DNA from: Streptomyces sp. HUAS CB01
GTDB lineage: Bacteria > Actinomycetota > Actinomycetes > Streptomycetales > Streptomycetaceae
Reading direction: 5' to 3'
Length of the DNA: 64,000 nucleotides
NCBI RefSeq assembly: GCF_030406905.1
Contig: NZ_CP129137.1
Coordinates: forward strand, 2,731,001 to 2,795,000
A program made the position numbers and the translations under genes. This document shows, one piece after another, positions 19,017 through 26,950 of the stretch (position 1 is its first letter; every line of letters begins with the position of its first letter). The notes beneath the pieces are model-generated. The model did no database searches. It worked only from the letters and a program-made list of their open reading frames with translations, and was not told where the DNA came from.

Positions 19017-20924
19017 TCAGAGATGGCGGCGCCGGGTCGCGGCCTGCCGGTCGTACTCCTCCCGGGCCTTGACCGCCGACGGCCGGGTCGCGGTCTCGGC
19101 CACAGGAACATCCCACCACGCCTGTGCCGGCGGCGCGCCCGACACAGTGTCTGCCGTTTCGGTCTCGACGTAGACACATGTGGGGCGGTCCGCCGCGCGG
19201 GCCTCGGCGAGGGCTTCGCGCAGGTCACGCAGGGTCTTGGGGCGGAGCACCCGCATTCCGAGGGAGGCGGCGTTGGCGGCGAGGTCGACCGGGAGGGGCG
19301 CTCCCGTGTAGGGGCCTCCCCCGGCGGCCCCGGGCCCTCCGGCGCGCGGCGCCCCAGGCTCCCGGTGGCGGTAGGCCGTGCCGAAGCGCTCCGAGCCGAC
19401 CGCCTCCGAGAGGCAGCCGATCGACGCGTACCCGTGGTTCTGCAGGACGACCACCTTGATCGGGACGCCCTCCTGGACCGCCGTGACGATCTCGGTGGGA
19501 TTCATCAGGTACGTACCGTCCCCGACGAGGGCCCAGACGGGCCGTCCGGGCGCTGCCATCGCGACCCCGATCGCCGCGGGGATCTCGTAGCCCATGCACG
19601 AGTAGCCGTACTCGACGTGGTACTGGTCGCGGGAGCGGGTCCGCCACAGTTTGTGGAGGTCGCCCGGGAGGGATCCCGCGGCGTTGATCACGATGTCGTC
19701 GCCGGTGACCAGGCCGTCGAGCGCGCCGAGCACCTGGGTCTGGGTGGGGCGGACGTCCGGGTCGGGCGCCTCGTAGGCGGCGTCGACCCGGCGCTCCCAG
19801 CGCTCCTTGGCGTCGGCGTACTCCGTCTCGTAGCGGGGCTCGGCACGGTGTCCGCCCAGGGCCGCAGTCAGCGCGTCCAGTCCGGCCCGGGCGTCCGCGA
19901 CGAGCGGGAGCCCGGCGAGCTTGTGGGCGTCGAATCCGGTGATGTTGAGGTTGAGGAAGCGGACACCGGGGTGGGCGAAGAGGGTCGCCGAGGCGGTGGT
20001 GAAGTCGGTGTAGCGGGTGCCGACGCCGATGACCAGGTCGGCCGTCCGGGCGAGTTCGTCCGCGGTCGCGGTGCCGGTGTGCCCGATGCCGCCGACGTCC
20101 GCCGGGTGGTCGTAGGGCAGAGAGCCCTTCCCGGCCTGCGTCGAGGCGACGGGGATCCCGGTGGCCTCCGCGAAGGTCCGCAGGGCGTCCTCCGCCCCGC
20201 TGTGGTGCACTCCCCCTCCCGCGACGGCCAGGGGCCGGCGCGCGGACCGTACGGCGAGCACCGCAGCCGCGAGTTCCTCCGGGTCCGGCTGCGGACGGCG
20301 CACGTGCCAGACGCGCTCGGCGAAGAACTCCTCCGGCCAGTCGTACGCCTCCGCCTGCACGTCCTGCGGCAGCGCGAGCGTGACCGCCCCGGTCGCGGCC
20401 GGGTCGGTGAGGACCCGCGCCGCGGCGAGCGCGGCGGGGATCAGCGCCTCGGGCCGGGTGATCCGGTCGAAGTAGGCGGACACCGGACGCAGGCAGTCGT
20501 TGACCGAGACGTCCCCCGCGTACGGGACCTCCAACTGCTGGAGGACGGGATCGGCGGGGCGGGTCGCGAAGGTGTCGCCGGGCAGGAGCAGGACCGGGAG
20601 GCGGTTGACGGTCGCGAGGGCCGCCCCGGTGACGAGGTTGGTGGCGCCCGGGCCGATGGAGGTGGTGACGGCGTGCGTGGTCAGCCGGTTCGACTGGCGG
20701 GCGTGGCCGACCGCCGCGTGCACCATCGCCTGCTCGTTGCGCCCCTGGACGAAGGGCATGTCCTCGGACTCGAGGAGGGCCTGGCCGATTCCGGCTACGT
20801 TGCCGTGGCCGAAGATGCCCCACATGGCTCCGACGAGCCGCTGCCTGCGGCCGTCCCGCTCGGTGTACTGGCGGGCCAGGAACCGCACCAGCGCCTGGGC
20901 GACGGTCAGCCTCTGTGCGCTCAT
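19017..20924 (-). CDS. iolD: 3D-(3,5/4)-trihydroxycyclohexane-1,2-dione acylhydrolase
   Basis: A 635-residue TPP-dependent ring-opening enzyme of myo-inositol catabolism, giving 5-deoxy-glucuronate. The N-terminal PYR domain has FGHGNVAGIGQAL and the long IolD-type insert; the central domain has ASTQAGKGSLPYDHP; the C-terminal PP domain shows the TPP/Mg motif GDGTYLMNPTE at about 465. About 30 residues near 520 (GAPRAGGPGAAGGG) form a Gly/Ala-rich insert not expected in the core fold. The start ATG 20924 overlaps the iolB stop by 4 bases. Confidence 0.95.
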   Translation of the reverse strand: MSAQRLTVAQALVRFLARQYTERDGRRQRLVGAMWGIFGHGNVAGIGQALLESEDMPFVQGRNEQAMVHAAVGHARQSNRLTTHAVTTSIGPGATNLVTGAALATVNRLPVLLLPGDTFATRPADPVLQQLEVPYAGDVSVNDCLRPVSAYFDRITRPEALIPAALAAARVLTDPAATGAVTLALPQDVQAEAYDWPEEFFAERVWHVRRPQPDPEELAAAVLAVRSARRPLAVAGGGVHHSGAEDALRTFAEATGIPVASTQAGKGSLPYDHPADVGGIGHTGTATADELARTADLVIGVGTRYTDFTTASATLFAHPGVRFLNLNITGFDAHKLAGLPLVADARAGLDALTAALGGHRAEPRYETEYADAKERWERRVDAAYEAPDPDVRPTQTQVLGALDGLVTGDDIVINAAGSLPGDLHKLWRTRSRDQYHVEYGYSCMGYEIPAAIGVAMAAPGRPVWALVGDGTYLMNPTEIVTAVQEGVPIKVVVLQNHGYASIGCLSEAVGSERFGTAYRHREPGAPRAGGPGAAGGGPYTGAPLPVDLAANAASLGMRVLRPKTLRDLREALAEARAADRPTCVYVETETADTVSGAPPAQAWWDVPVAETATRPSAVKAREEYDRQAATRRRHL

Positions 20925-21751
20925 CGGTAGCCCTCCGTGTGATCGGGGTGGAAGCAGATGTGCCAGGCGCGCTCGGGCCCGGGGCCGGCCATGACGTTCA
21001 GGTAGTACATGGCGTGGCCCGGGGCGGCGATGGAGGGACCGTGCCAGCCGTCCGGGACGAGGACGGCGTCACCGCTGCGGACCTCGGCGAGCAGATCGGT
21101 GCCCCCGGGACGGGACGGTGACACCCGCTGGTAGCCGAAGCCGTGCTCGCCCTCGATCTCGAAGTAGTAGATCTCCTCGAGTTCCGTCTCCTCGCCGGGC
21201 CGGTGCTCGTCGTGCTTGTGCGGCGGGTACGAGGACCAGTTGCCTCCCGGGGTCAGCACCTCGACGGCGATGAGGCGGTCGCAGTCGAAGGAATCGGCGG
21301 CGGCGAAGTTGTGCACACGACGGGCGCAGCCGCCCGAACCCCGGTCCTCGACGGGGACCTCCGGCGCGGGGCCGCGGCGAGCGGGGAGTCGTCGCTCGCA
21401 CTTCGCTCCTGCCAGGGCGAAGCGGCCTCCCGCGCCGGAGGCGATCAGCGCCTGGGCGTCGCGCGGGACGTACGCGAAGTCGGTGACTCCGGCGAACACG
21501 CTTGCTCTGCCCAGCAGTTCCATGGTCGCGCCTTCGGTGTGGACCGTGCACCCGCCCGTCAGCGGCAGCACGATCCACTCGCTGTCGCCGGTGTCCAGCA
21601 GGTGGGAGGCGCCGGGGGCGAGCTCCAGGATCCGCAGCGCGGAGTACCCCCAGCCGGCCGTCCTGGGGTCGATGTCGAGCGAGTACGGCCCGTCGGCCGC
21701 GGTCCCCGCCCGCAGATGCCGGTCGTGTGCGGTGTCGTCCCTGTGGTCCAT
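20921..21751 (-). CDS. iolB: 5-deoxy-glucuronate isomerase
   Basis: A 276-residue bicupin from ATG 21751 that converts 5-deoxy-glucuronate to 2-deoxy-5-keto-gluconate in inositol breakdown. It contains the family motif SSYPPHKHDEH followed by EEIYYFEIE, giving the metal-binding His/Glu set, and ends with HGPSIAAPGHAMYYLNVMAGP. Residues of about 128-150 (RRLPARRGPAPEVPVEDRGS) form a short Arg/Pro-rich insertion. Its stop lies inside the iolD start (ATGA), and it follows the aldolase-like gene by 16 bases. Confidence 0.94.
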   Translation of the reverse strand: MDHRDDTAHDRHLRAGTAADGPYSLDIDPRTAGWGYSALRILELAPGASHLLDTGDSEWIVLPLTGGCTVHTEGATMELLGRASVFAGVTDFAYVPRDAQALIASGAGGRFALAGAKCERRLPARRGPAPEVPVEDRGSGGCARRVHNFAAADSFDCDRLIAVEVLTPGGNWSSYPPHKHDEHRPGEETELEEIYYFEIEGEHGFGYQRVSPSRPGGTDLLAEVRSGDAVLVPDGWHGPSIAAPGHAMYYLNVMAGPGPERAWHICFHPDHTEGYR

Positions 21752-21767
21752 GAGTTCTCCGTACCCC

Positions 21768-22658
21768 CTAGAGCAGGCCCACGGCCGTGTCGACAGCCGC
21801 CGTGACGTCGCCGTCGACCGGATAGAGCAGTGATCGGCCCACCACCAGACCCTGGACCGTGGGAAGTTGCAGCGCGCCGCGCCATTTCTCGTACGCCGCC
21901 GCCTGTCCGCCCGCGGTGTCTCCCACATCGCCTCCGAGCAGGACCGCGGGGAGCGTGGAGGTCTCCATCACCCGCGCCATGTCGTCGGGGTTCTCGGTGA
22001 CGGGGATCTTCAGCCAGGTGTACGCCGACGTGCCGGCGAGGCCGGAGGCGATGGCTATGGAACGCGTGACGGCCTCGGCTGACAGGTCGTTGCGCAGTAC
22101 CCCGTCGACGCGGCGGCAGATGAACGGCTCGACGAAGACCGGCAGCCGGTGGGCGGCCATCTCGTCGATGGCGCGGGCGGTGGAGTGGAGGGTGGACAGG
22201 GAGCCGGGGTCGTCGTAGTCGATGCGCAGGAGCAGCTTGCCCGCGTCGAAACCGAGGCGCGCGAGGTCCTCGGCGCGGTGTCCGGTGAACCGGTCGTCCA
22301 GCTCGAAGGCGGCACCGGCGAGTCCGCCGCGGTTCATCGACCCCATGACGACCTTGTCGTCGAGCGCCCCGAGCAGGAGGAGGTCCTCCAGGACGTCGGC
22401 GGTGGCGAGGACGCCGTCCACGCCGGGGCGCTCGAGCGCGGTGCACAGACGCTCCAGGAGGCCCAGCCGGTTGGCCATCGCGTACCGCTGGTCGCCGACC
22501 GCGAGCGCGCCCCGGGCGGGGTGGTCCGCGGCGATGATCATCAGTCGGCCGCTGCTGCCGACGAGGGGCCTGCGCCGGCGGCGGGCCGCCGCCTCGGCCA
22601 CGGCCTCCGGGTGGCGGACCCTGATCCTGACGAGGTCGGTGAGGTCGACGCGGGTCAC
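21768..22658 (-). CDS. Cgl0159-type (beta/alpha)8 aldolase-like protein
   Basis: A 296-residue TIM-barrel protein from GTG 22658, overlapping the iolC stop by GTGA. Conserved segments are IIAADHPARGALAVGD near the start, GVLATADVLEDLLLLGALDD, GSMNRGGLAGAAFELDDRFTG and late GLVVGRSLLYP. It matches the group annotated as deoxyribose-phosphate-aldolase-like proteins of actinobacterial inositol clusters. By position it would do the aldol cleavage of 2-deoxy-5-keto-gluconate 6-phosphate, the IolJ step, since no other aldolase is in the operon. That role is inference; the iolCB-type neighbours are certain. Confidence 0.85.
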   Translation of the reverse strand: MTRVDLTDLVRIRVRHPEAVAEAAARRRRRPLVGSSGRLMIIAADHPARGALAVGDQRYAMANRLGLLERLCTALERPGVDGVLATADVLEDLLLLGALDDKVVMGSMNRGGLAGAAFELDDRFTGHRAEDLARLGFDAGKLLLRIDYDDPGSLSTLHSTARAIDEMAAHRLPVFVEPFICRRVDGVLRNDLSAEAVTRSIAIASGLAGTSAYTWLKIPVTENPDDMARVMETSTLPAVLLGGDVGDTAGGQAAAYEKWRGALQLPTVQGLVVGRSLLYPVDGDVTAAVDTAVGLL

Positions 22659-23698
22659 GACGCCGCTCCGGCCGCCGCCGGTCCGGGTCCGCGGTCCGTG
22701 CCGGGCCGGGGGTCGGGGCACGGTTCGGGGGCCGGTGCGTGGCCGTCGAGGAGGGCGTCCACCTCGGCGGCGTAGGGCATGGCCGACGAGCAGGCGAGAC
22801 GCGCGGCGACGATCGCTCCCGCGGCATTGGCGAACCGCATGGTCCGCCCCAACTCCCAGCCGGCGAGGAGCCCGTGGACCATGGCCCCGCCGAACGCGTC
22901 GCCCGCGCCGAGGCCGTTGACGACGTCGACCTCCACCGGCGGCACCTGTGCGGTCGTGCCGTCGCGGTGCACGGCCAGGACGCCCTTGGGGCCCTGCTTG
23001 ACCACGGCCAGCTCGACCCCCGCGCCGAGGAGCGCACGGGCGGCGGCGTACGGTTCGCGCTCCCCGGTGGCGATCTCGCACTCCTCGAGATTGCCGACGG
23101 CGACGGTGGCGTGGGCGAGCGCCTTCGCGTAGTGCGGCCGGGCCTCGTCCGCCGGCGTACCGGTGGGGCCCTCCCAGAACATGGGCCGCCAGTCCAGGTC
23201 GAACACGGTCGTCCCGGACTTCGCCCGGTGCTCGAGCGCGGCCAGGGTGGCCTCCCGGCTGGGCTCGGCGCACAGACCGGTGCCGGTCGTCCAGAAGACC
23301 CGCGTTGCGCCGATCGCGGCCATGTCCAGTTCCTCGGCGCGCAGTTCGAGGTCGGGGGCCTTCGGCTGCCGGTAGAAGTACAGCGGGAAGTCGTCCGGCG
23401 GGAAAATCTCGCAGAACGTCACGGGGGTCGGCAGCCCCGGCACCGCCGTCACCCAGCGGTCGTCGACCCGGAACTCGCGGAGCGCCTCGTGGAGGTAGTC
23501 CCCGAAGGCGTCCTGGCCGGTCCGGGTGACGACAGCGGCACGCCGGCCGAGCCGGGCCGCGGCGACCGCCACGTTCGTGGCGGACCCCCCGAGGAACTTC
23601 CCGAAGGTGTCGACCTGCGCCAGCGGGACCCCGGTCCGAAGGGGGTAGAGGTCCACTCCGATCCGGCCCATCGTGATGACGTCGTACGGCTGAGGCAT
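22655..23698 (-). CDS. iolC: 5-dehydro-2-deoxygluconokinase
   Basis: A 347-residue PfkB-family kinase. The N-terminal substrate-binding region reads ITMGRIGVDLYP with GGSATNVAVAAARLG, and the C-terminal PfkB signature NGLGAGDAFGGAM (catalytic Asp at about 262) is intact. It phosphorylates 2-deoxy-5-keto-D-gluconate. About 15 residues at the C-terminus (PAPEPCPDPRPGT) are a Pro-rich tail. It is the first gene of a minus-strand operon iolC, aldolase-like, iolB, iolD, mmsA; the promoter and a palindromic operator lie immediately upstream. All but the last two gene junctions overlap or are closely spaced. Confidence 0.94.
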   Translation of the reverse strand: MPQPYDVITMGRIGVDLYPLRTGVPLAQVDTFGKFLGGSATNVAVAAARLGRRAAVVTRTGQDAFGDYLHEALREFRVDDRWVTAVPGLPTPVTFCEIFPPDDFPLYFYRQPKAPDLELRAEELDMAAIGATRVFWTTGTGLCAEPSREATLAALEHRAKSGTTVFDLDWRPMFWEGPTGTPADEARPHYAKALAHATVAVGNLEECEIATGEREPYAAARALLGAGVELAVVKQGPKGVLAVHRDGTTAQVPPVEVDVVNGLGAGDAFGGAMVHGLLAGWELGRTMRFANAAGAIVAARLACSSAMPYAAEVDALLDGHAPAPEPCPDPRPGTDRGPGPAAAGAAS

Positions 23699-23733
23699 AC
23701 GTGTCCCTTCGGTTCCGCGCCCGGCTGTCCCCT

Positions 23734-23763
23734 GGTCTAGCCCGCTCCACTGAGCACTGTCAA
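23734..23763 (-). promoter_or_regulatory. Putative promoter of iolC operon
   Basis: Read on the minus strand, TTGACA (23763-23758) and TAGACC (23739-23734) are separated by 18 bases, a good match to a Streptomyces housekeeping-type promoter. The -35 box is inside the left arm of the palindromic operator, so a bound repressor would block it. Confidence 0.55.
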
Positions 23764-23796
23764 CATTTTGTCCTTACATTCGGACGAAAGCTTGAC
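23759..23796. promoter_or_regulatory. Palindromic operator in iolC/iolE-like divergent region
   Basis: A 38-base interrupted palindrome: outer arms GTCAA (23759-23763) and TTGAC (23792-23796), and inner arms TTTTGTCC and GGACGAAA (7 of 8 complementary), centred near 23777. It sits between the divergent iolC and iolE-like genes and overlaps the iolC -35 box. A plus-strand TTGACA at 23792-23797 could serve the iolE-like gene. A GntR or LacI-type inositol repressor is the natural candidate, but no regulator gene is adjacent. Confidence 0.6.
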
Positions 23797-23828
23797 ACCT
23801 TTCTCCGGCGGCCGGAAAGCTGGCCGCC

Positions 23829-24740
23829 ATGACCTCCTCCGCAGCATCGTTCAACCGCATCCGGATCGGGTCGGCCCCTGACTCCTGGGGCGTGTGGTTC
23901 CCCGACGACCCCCGGCAAGTGCCGTGGCAGCGCTTCCTCGACGAGGTGGCGCGGGCCGGATACGAGTGGATCGAACTCGGCCCGTACGGCTACCTCCCCA
24001 CCGACCCCGCACGGCTCGCCGAGGAGACCTCCTCCCGAGGACTGAAGGTCTCGGCCGGCACGGTCTTCACCGGACTGCACCACGGCCCGGCCGTCTGGGA
24101 GAAGACCTGGGCCCATGTCGCCGGCATCGCCGCCCTCACCCGGGCGATGGGTGCGGACCACCTCGTCGTCATCCCGTCCTTCTGGCGCGACGACAAGACC
24201 GGTGAGGTACTGGAGGACCGGACCCTCACGGCCGAGCAGTGGCGCCATCTCACCACCCAGACCGAGCGCCTGGGGCAGGAGGTGGGCGACCGCTTCGGTC
24301 TGCGGATCGTGGTCCATCCCCACGCGGACACCCATGTCGACACCGAGGAGAACGTCAGCCGCTTCCTCGACGCAACCGACGCGGACCTGGTCTCGCTCTG
24401 CCTGGACACGGGCCACTACGCCTACTGCGGTGGCGACAGCGTCAAGCTCATCGAGACCTACGGAGAGCGGATCGGCTACCTCCACCTCAAACAGGTGGAC
24501 CCGGCAATCCTGGCGGAAGTGGTCGCGAACGAGGTGCCGTTCGGCCCCGCGGTGGCGCGCGGCGTGATGTGCGAACCGCCGGGGGGAGTGCCCGCGCTGG
24601 AGCCGGTCCTGGCCGCGGCCCAGCGCCTCGACGCCGAGTTGTTCGCCATCGTCGAGCAGGACATGTACCCCTGTCCTCCGGACAAGCCCTTCCCCATCGC
24701 CGAACGCACCCGGCGCTTCCTCCGCTCCTGCGGCGCGTGA
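23829..24740 (+). CDS. Sugar phosphate isomerase/epimerase, IolE/IolI-like
   Basis: A 303-residue xylose-isomerase-like TIM barrel. It opens with IRIGSAPDSWGVWFPDDP, shows YEWIELGPYGYLPTDP, GADHLVVIPSFWRDD, the metal-ligand region VVHPHADTHVDTEENV, SLCLDTGHYAYCGGD and IGYLHLKQVD, and ends with FAIVEQDMYPC. These motifs belong to the IolE (2-keto-myo-inositol dehydratase) / IolI isomerase family in inositol gene clusters. It diverges from the iol operon over a shared 130-base regulatory region, so it should be co-regulated. Whether it is the dehydratase or the isomerase cannot be settled from sequence alone; a dehydratase is otherwise missing here. Confidence 0.85.
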   Translation: MTSSAASFNRIRIGSAPDSWGVWFPDDPRQVPWQRFLDEVARAGYEWIELGPYGYLPTDPARLAEETSSRGLKVSAGTVFTGLHHGPAVWEKTWAHVAGIAALTRAMGADHLVVIPSFWRDDKTGEVLEDRTLTAEQWRHLTTQTERLGQEVGDRFGLRIVVHPHADTHVDTEENVSRFLDATDADLVSLCLDTGHYAYCGGDSVKLIETYGERIGYLHLKQVDPAILAEVVANEVPFGPAVARGVMCEPPGGVPALEPVLAAAQRLDAELFAIVEQDMYPCPPDKPFPIAERTRRFLRSCGA

Positions 24741-24971
24741 GCCCCTGCGCCCCTGCCGCCCCTTTGCCTCCGTCATGTCACAAGAGTCGCCTCCTCGTCA
24801 CACATGTCTCCGTTACGCGGGTCTTGCGTCACAGAACCTCGACAGCCCCTCCCCTGTCGTCACTCTGCGTCGTTCAACGGGCACAGGCTGAGTGATCGCC
24901 AGCGCCCGCGCCGCAGCTCCCCCGACGGCTCCCCCGGCCGCCGCTGCCGCGCGTACAGGGAGGTGCCACGG

Positions 24972-25169
24972 ATGACGGACAGAAGACTCTGGTCCTACAA
25001 GGACATCGCCGCGCACATCAAGGTGCAGACAGACACGGTGCGTTCGTACCGCAAGCACGGTCTCCTGCCTCCACCGGACCATGTGGAGGCGGGCAAGCCG
25101 TACTGGTACGCCGACACCATCCGGGTCTGGGTGGCCAACCGCCCCGGCAACAGGGGGCGCAGGAGCTGA
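24972..25169 (+). CDS. Small MerR-like/AlpA-like helix-turn-helix protein
   Basis: A 65-residue protein from ATG 24972, with GGGAGGT 7 bases upstream. WSYKDIAAHIKVQTDTVRSY and RKHGLLPPPDH form a winged helix-turn-helix like MerR or phage excisionase-type small regulators. The tail GNRGRRS is basic. There is no effector domain. It could be a stand-alone DNA-binding regulator. No integrase, phage or transposon gene is near, so an excisionase role is unsupported. The next gene is a GNAT acetyltransferase 84 bases on. Confidence 0.8.
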   Translation: MTDRRLWSYKDIAAHIKVQTDTVRSYRKHGLLPPPDHVEAGKPYWYADTIRVWVANRPGNRGRRS

Positions 25170-25253
25170 GGTCCCGGGCCCCGCATCCCCGGCTGCGGGG
25201 CCATGGCAGCAAACCGCTTGCCCCTGGCACCGGGTGCTTCCGACAATCCCCGG

Positions 25254-25841
25254 GTGACCGAGCGACGACCGGCGGACTTCTCCGCCAAGCCGACCCTCAC
25301 CGGAACGAAGGTGGTCCTGCGCCCCTTCACCGAGGAGGACGCCCCGACGATGGCGGCGATCCTCCGCGACCCGGAGGTACTCCTCCTCACCGGTTCCGCC
25401 GGCACCCCTCCCTTCCCGGACGAACGGCTGCGCTCCTGGTACGCCGGCCGGACCGAGCAGAACGACCGTCTCGACCTGGGTGTGGTCGACCGCGCCTCGG
25501 GTGAACTCGTCGGCGAGGCCGTCCTCAACGAGTGGGACGAGCGGAACCGCAGCTGCAACTTCCGCACCCTGATCGGCCCCCGCGGCCGTGACCGCGGCCT
25601 CGGCACCGAGACCGTCCGGCTCATCATCGGCTACGGCTTCGAGCGCCTCGGGCTGAACCGGATATCCCTGAGTGTCTTCGACTTCAACCCCCGGGCCCGC
25701 CGCGCCTACGAGAAGGCGGGTTTCGTCGCCGAGGGCACCGAACGCGAGGCCCTGCGCCACGAGGACGGCTGGGTCGACGCGACGACCATGTCGGTCCTCG
25801 CCCGCGAGTGGGCCGTCCACCGGGGCCGGCCGGTGGCCTGA
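25254..25841 (+). CDS. GNAT family N-acetyltransferase (RimJ-like)
   Basis: A 195-residue acetyltransferase from GTG 25254; an in-frame ATG at 25203 would add 17 residues, and neither start has a strong ribosome site. It begins TLTGTKVVLRPFTEEDAP, has GRDRGLGTETVRLIIGYGF (the acetyl-CoA-binding R/QxxGxG/A loop) and NRISLSVFDFNPRARRAYEKAGF, as in RimJ/RimL-type enzymes. It ends about 20 bases before the convergent alcohol dehydrogenase stop. The substrate is unknown. Confidence 0.88.
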   Translation: MTERRPADFSAKPTLTGTKVVLRPFTEEDAPTMAAILRDPEVLLLTGSAGTPPFPDERLRSWYAGRTEQNDRLDLGVVDRASGELVGEAVLNEWDERNRSCNFRTLIGPRGRDRGLGTETVRLIIGYGFERLGLNRISLSVFDFNPRARRAYEKAGFVAEGTEREALRHEDGWVDATTMSVLAREWAVHRGRPVA

Positions 25842-25862
25842 ACCGACAGGGCGGGAGGCCCG

Positions 25863-26909
25863 TCACGGCTCGATGATCGTCACTCCCGCCCCCGGTGCCG
25901 TGCCCATGGCCGACAGGGCGGCGGGAGCCGCGTCGAGCGGGATCACGGACGTCACCAGCAGGTCGGGGCGCAGCGCTCCCGCGCGGACCATTTCCAGCAT
26001 CGGCCCATAGGCATGAGCGGCCATGCCGTGGCTGCCCAGGATCTCCAGCTCCTCCCCGATGACCCGTCCCATGGGAACCACGGGGTCACCGGCGGCCGAG
26101 GGCAGCAGACCCACCTGAACATGGCGTCCCCGCCGGCGCAGGCTCTGCACCGACGCCACACAGGTGGCGGGGGAGCCGAGGGCGTCCAGCGAGAGATGGG
26201 CGCCCCCGCGCGTCAGCTCGCGCACCTCCTCGGCGGTGCCCTCGGCGCCCCCGGGCCCGGTCGCGTCCACGCACTCCGCCGCGCCGAACTTCCGCGCCAG
26301 CTCCAGGGCCCGGGGCGAGATGTCCACCGCCACGACCCGCGCCCCGCAGGCCGCCGCGATCATCACCGCGGAGAGCCCGACCCCGCCGCAGCCGTGGATC
26401 GCGACCCATTCACCCGGGGTCACCCGCCCCTGGGCGACGACGGCCCGGAAGGCGGTGGCGAACCGGCAGCCGAGTCCCGCCGCCGTCGCGAAGGACAGAT
26501 CCTCGGGGACCCGTACGAGATTGACGTCCGCGTGCTCCAGCGCGACGTACTCGGCGAAGGAGCCCCAGTGCGTGAAGCCGGGCTGCGTCTGACGCTCGCA
26601 GACCTGCTGGTCCCCCGCGGAACAGGCCGCGCAGCGGCCGCAACCGCACACGAACGGCACAGTGACCCGGTCGCCCGGGCGCCAGTCGGCGACACCGGGC
26701 CCGACGGCCTCGACCACTCCGGCCAGTTCATGGCCGGGCACGTGCGGCAGCGAGATGCCGGGGTCGTGACCCATCCATCCGTGCCAGTCGCTCCGGCACA
26801 GTCCGGTGGCCCCGACGCGCACGACCACACCGTGCTCGGGCACCACGGGGTCGGGGACCTGGCGCACCTCGGGCATCTGCCCGTACCGCTCGAACACGAC
26901 GGCCCTCAT
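25863..26909 (-). CDS. Zinc-dependent alcohol dehydrogenase
   Basis: A 348-residue medium-chain dehydrogenase from ATG 26909. The catalytic zinc ligand Cys is in [11 protein letters not shown] (about 37), followed by [12 protein letters not shown]; the structural zinc lobe is [17 protein letters not shown] (about 91-107); the NAD motif is [10 protein letters not shown] at about 172-181. [15 protein letters not shown] is typical of this branch. It acts on alcohols/aldehydes in the cytoplasm with NAD(P). It stands alone; the upstream gene on the same strand (MMPL) ends 41 bases before it. Confidence 0.92.
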   Translation of the reverse strand: MRAVVFERYGQMPEVRQVPDPVVPEHGVVVRVGATGLCRSDWHGWMGHDPGISLPHVPGHELAGVVEAVGPGVADWRPGDRVTVPFVCGCGRCAACSAGDQQVCERQTQPGFTHWGSFAEYVALEHADVNLVRVPEDLSFATAAGLGCRFATAFRAVVAQGRVTPGEWVAIHGCGGVGLSAVMIAAACGARVVAVDISPRALELARKFGAAECVDATGPGGAEGTAEEVRELTRGGAHLSLDALGSPATCVASVQSLRRRGRHVQVGLLPSAAGDPVVPMGRVIGEELEILGSHGMAAHAYGPMLEMVRAGALRPDLLVTSVIPLDAAPAALSAMGTAPGAGVTIIEP

Positions 26910-26950
26910 CCGCCCCGCCTTTCCCCGGCTCCGCTCGCCTCGGCTCGAAC

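Noticed and set aside
19023..20930. A 635-codon frame opposite iolD
   Set aside because: Same length as iolD only by coincidence of shared stop-free antisense sequence; composition is shadow-like.
24972..25169. Phage excisionase
   Set aside because: The fold fits, but no integrase or phage gene is near; kept as a small HTH protein.
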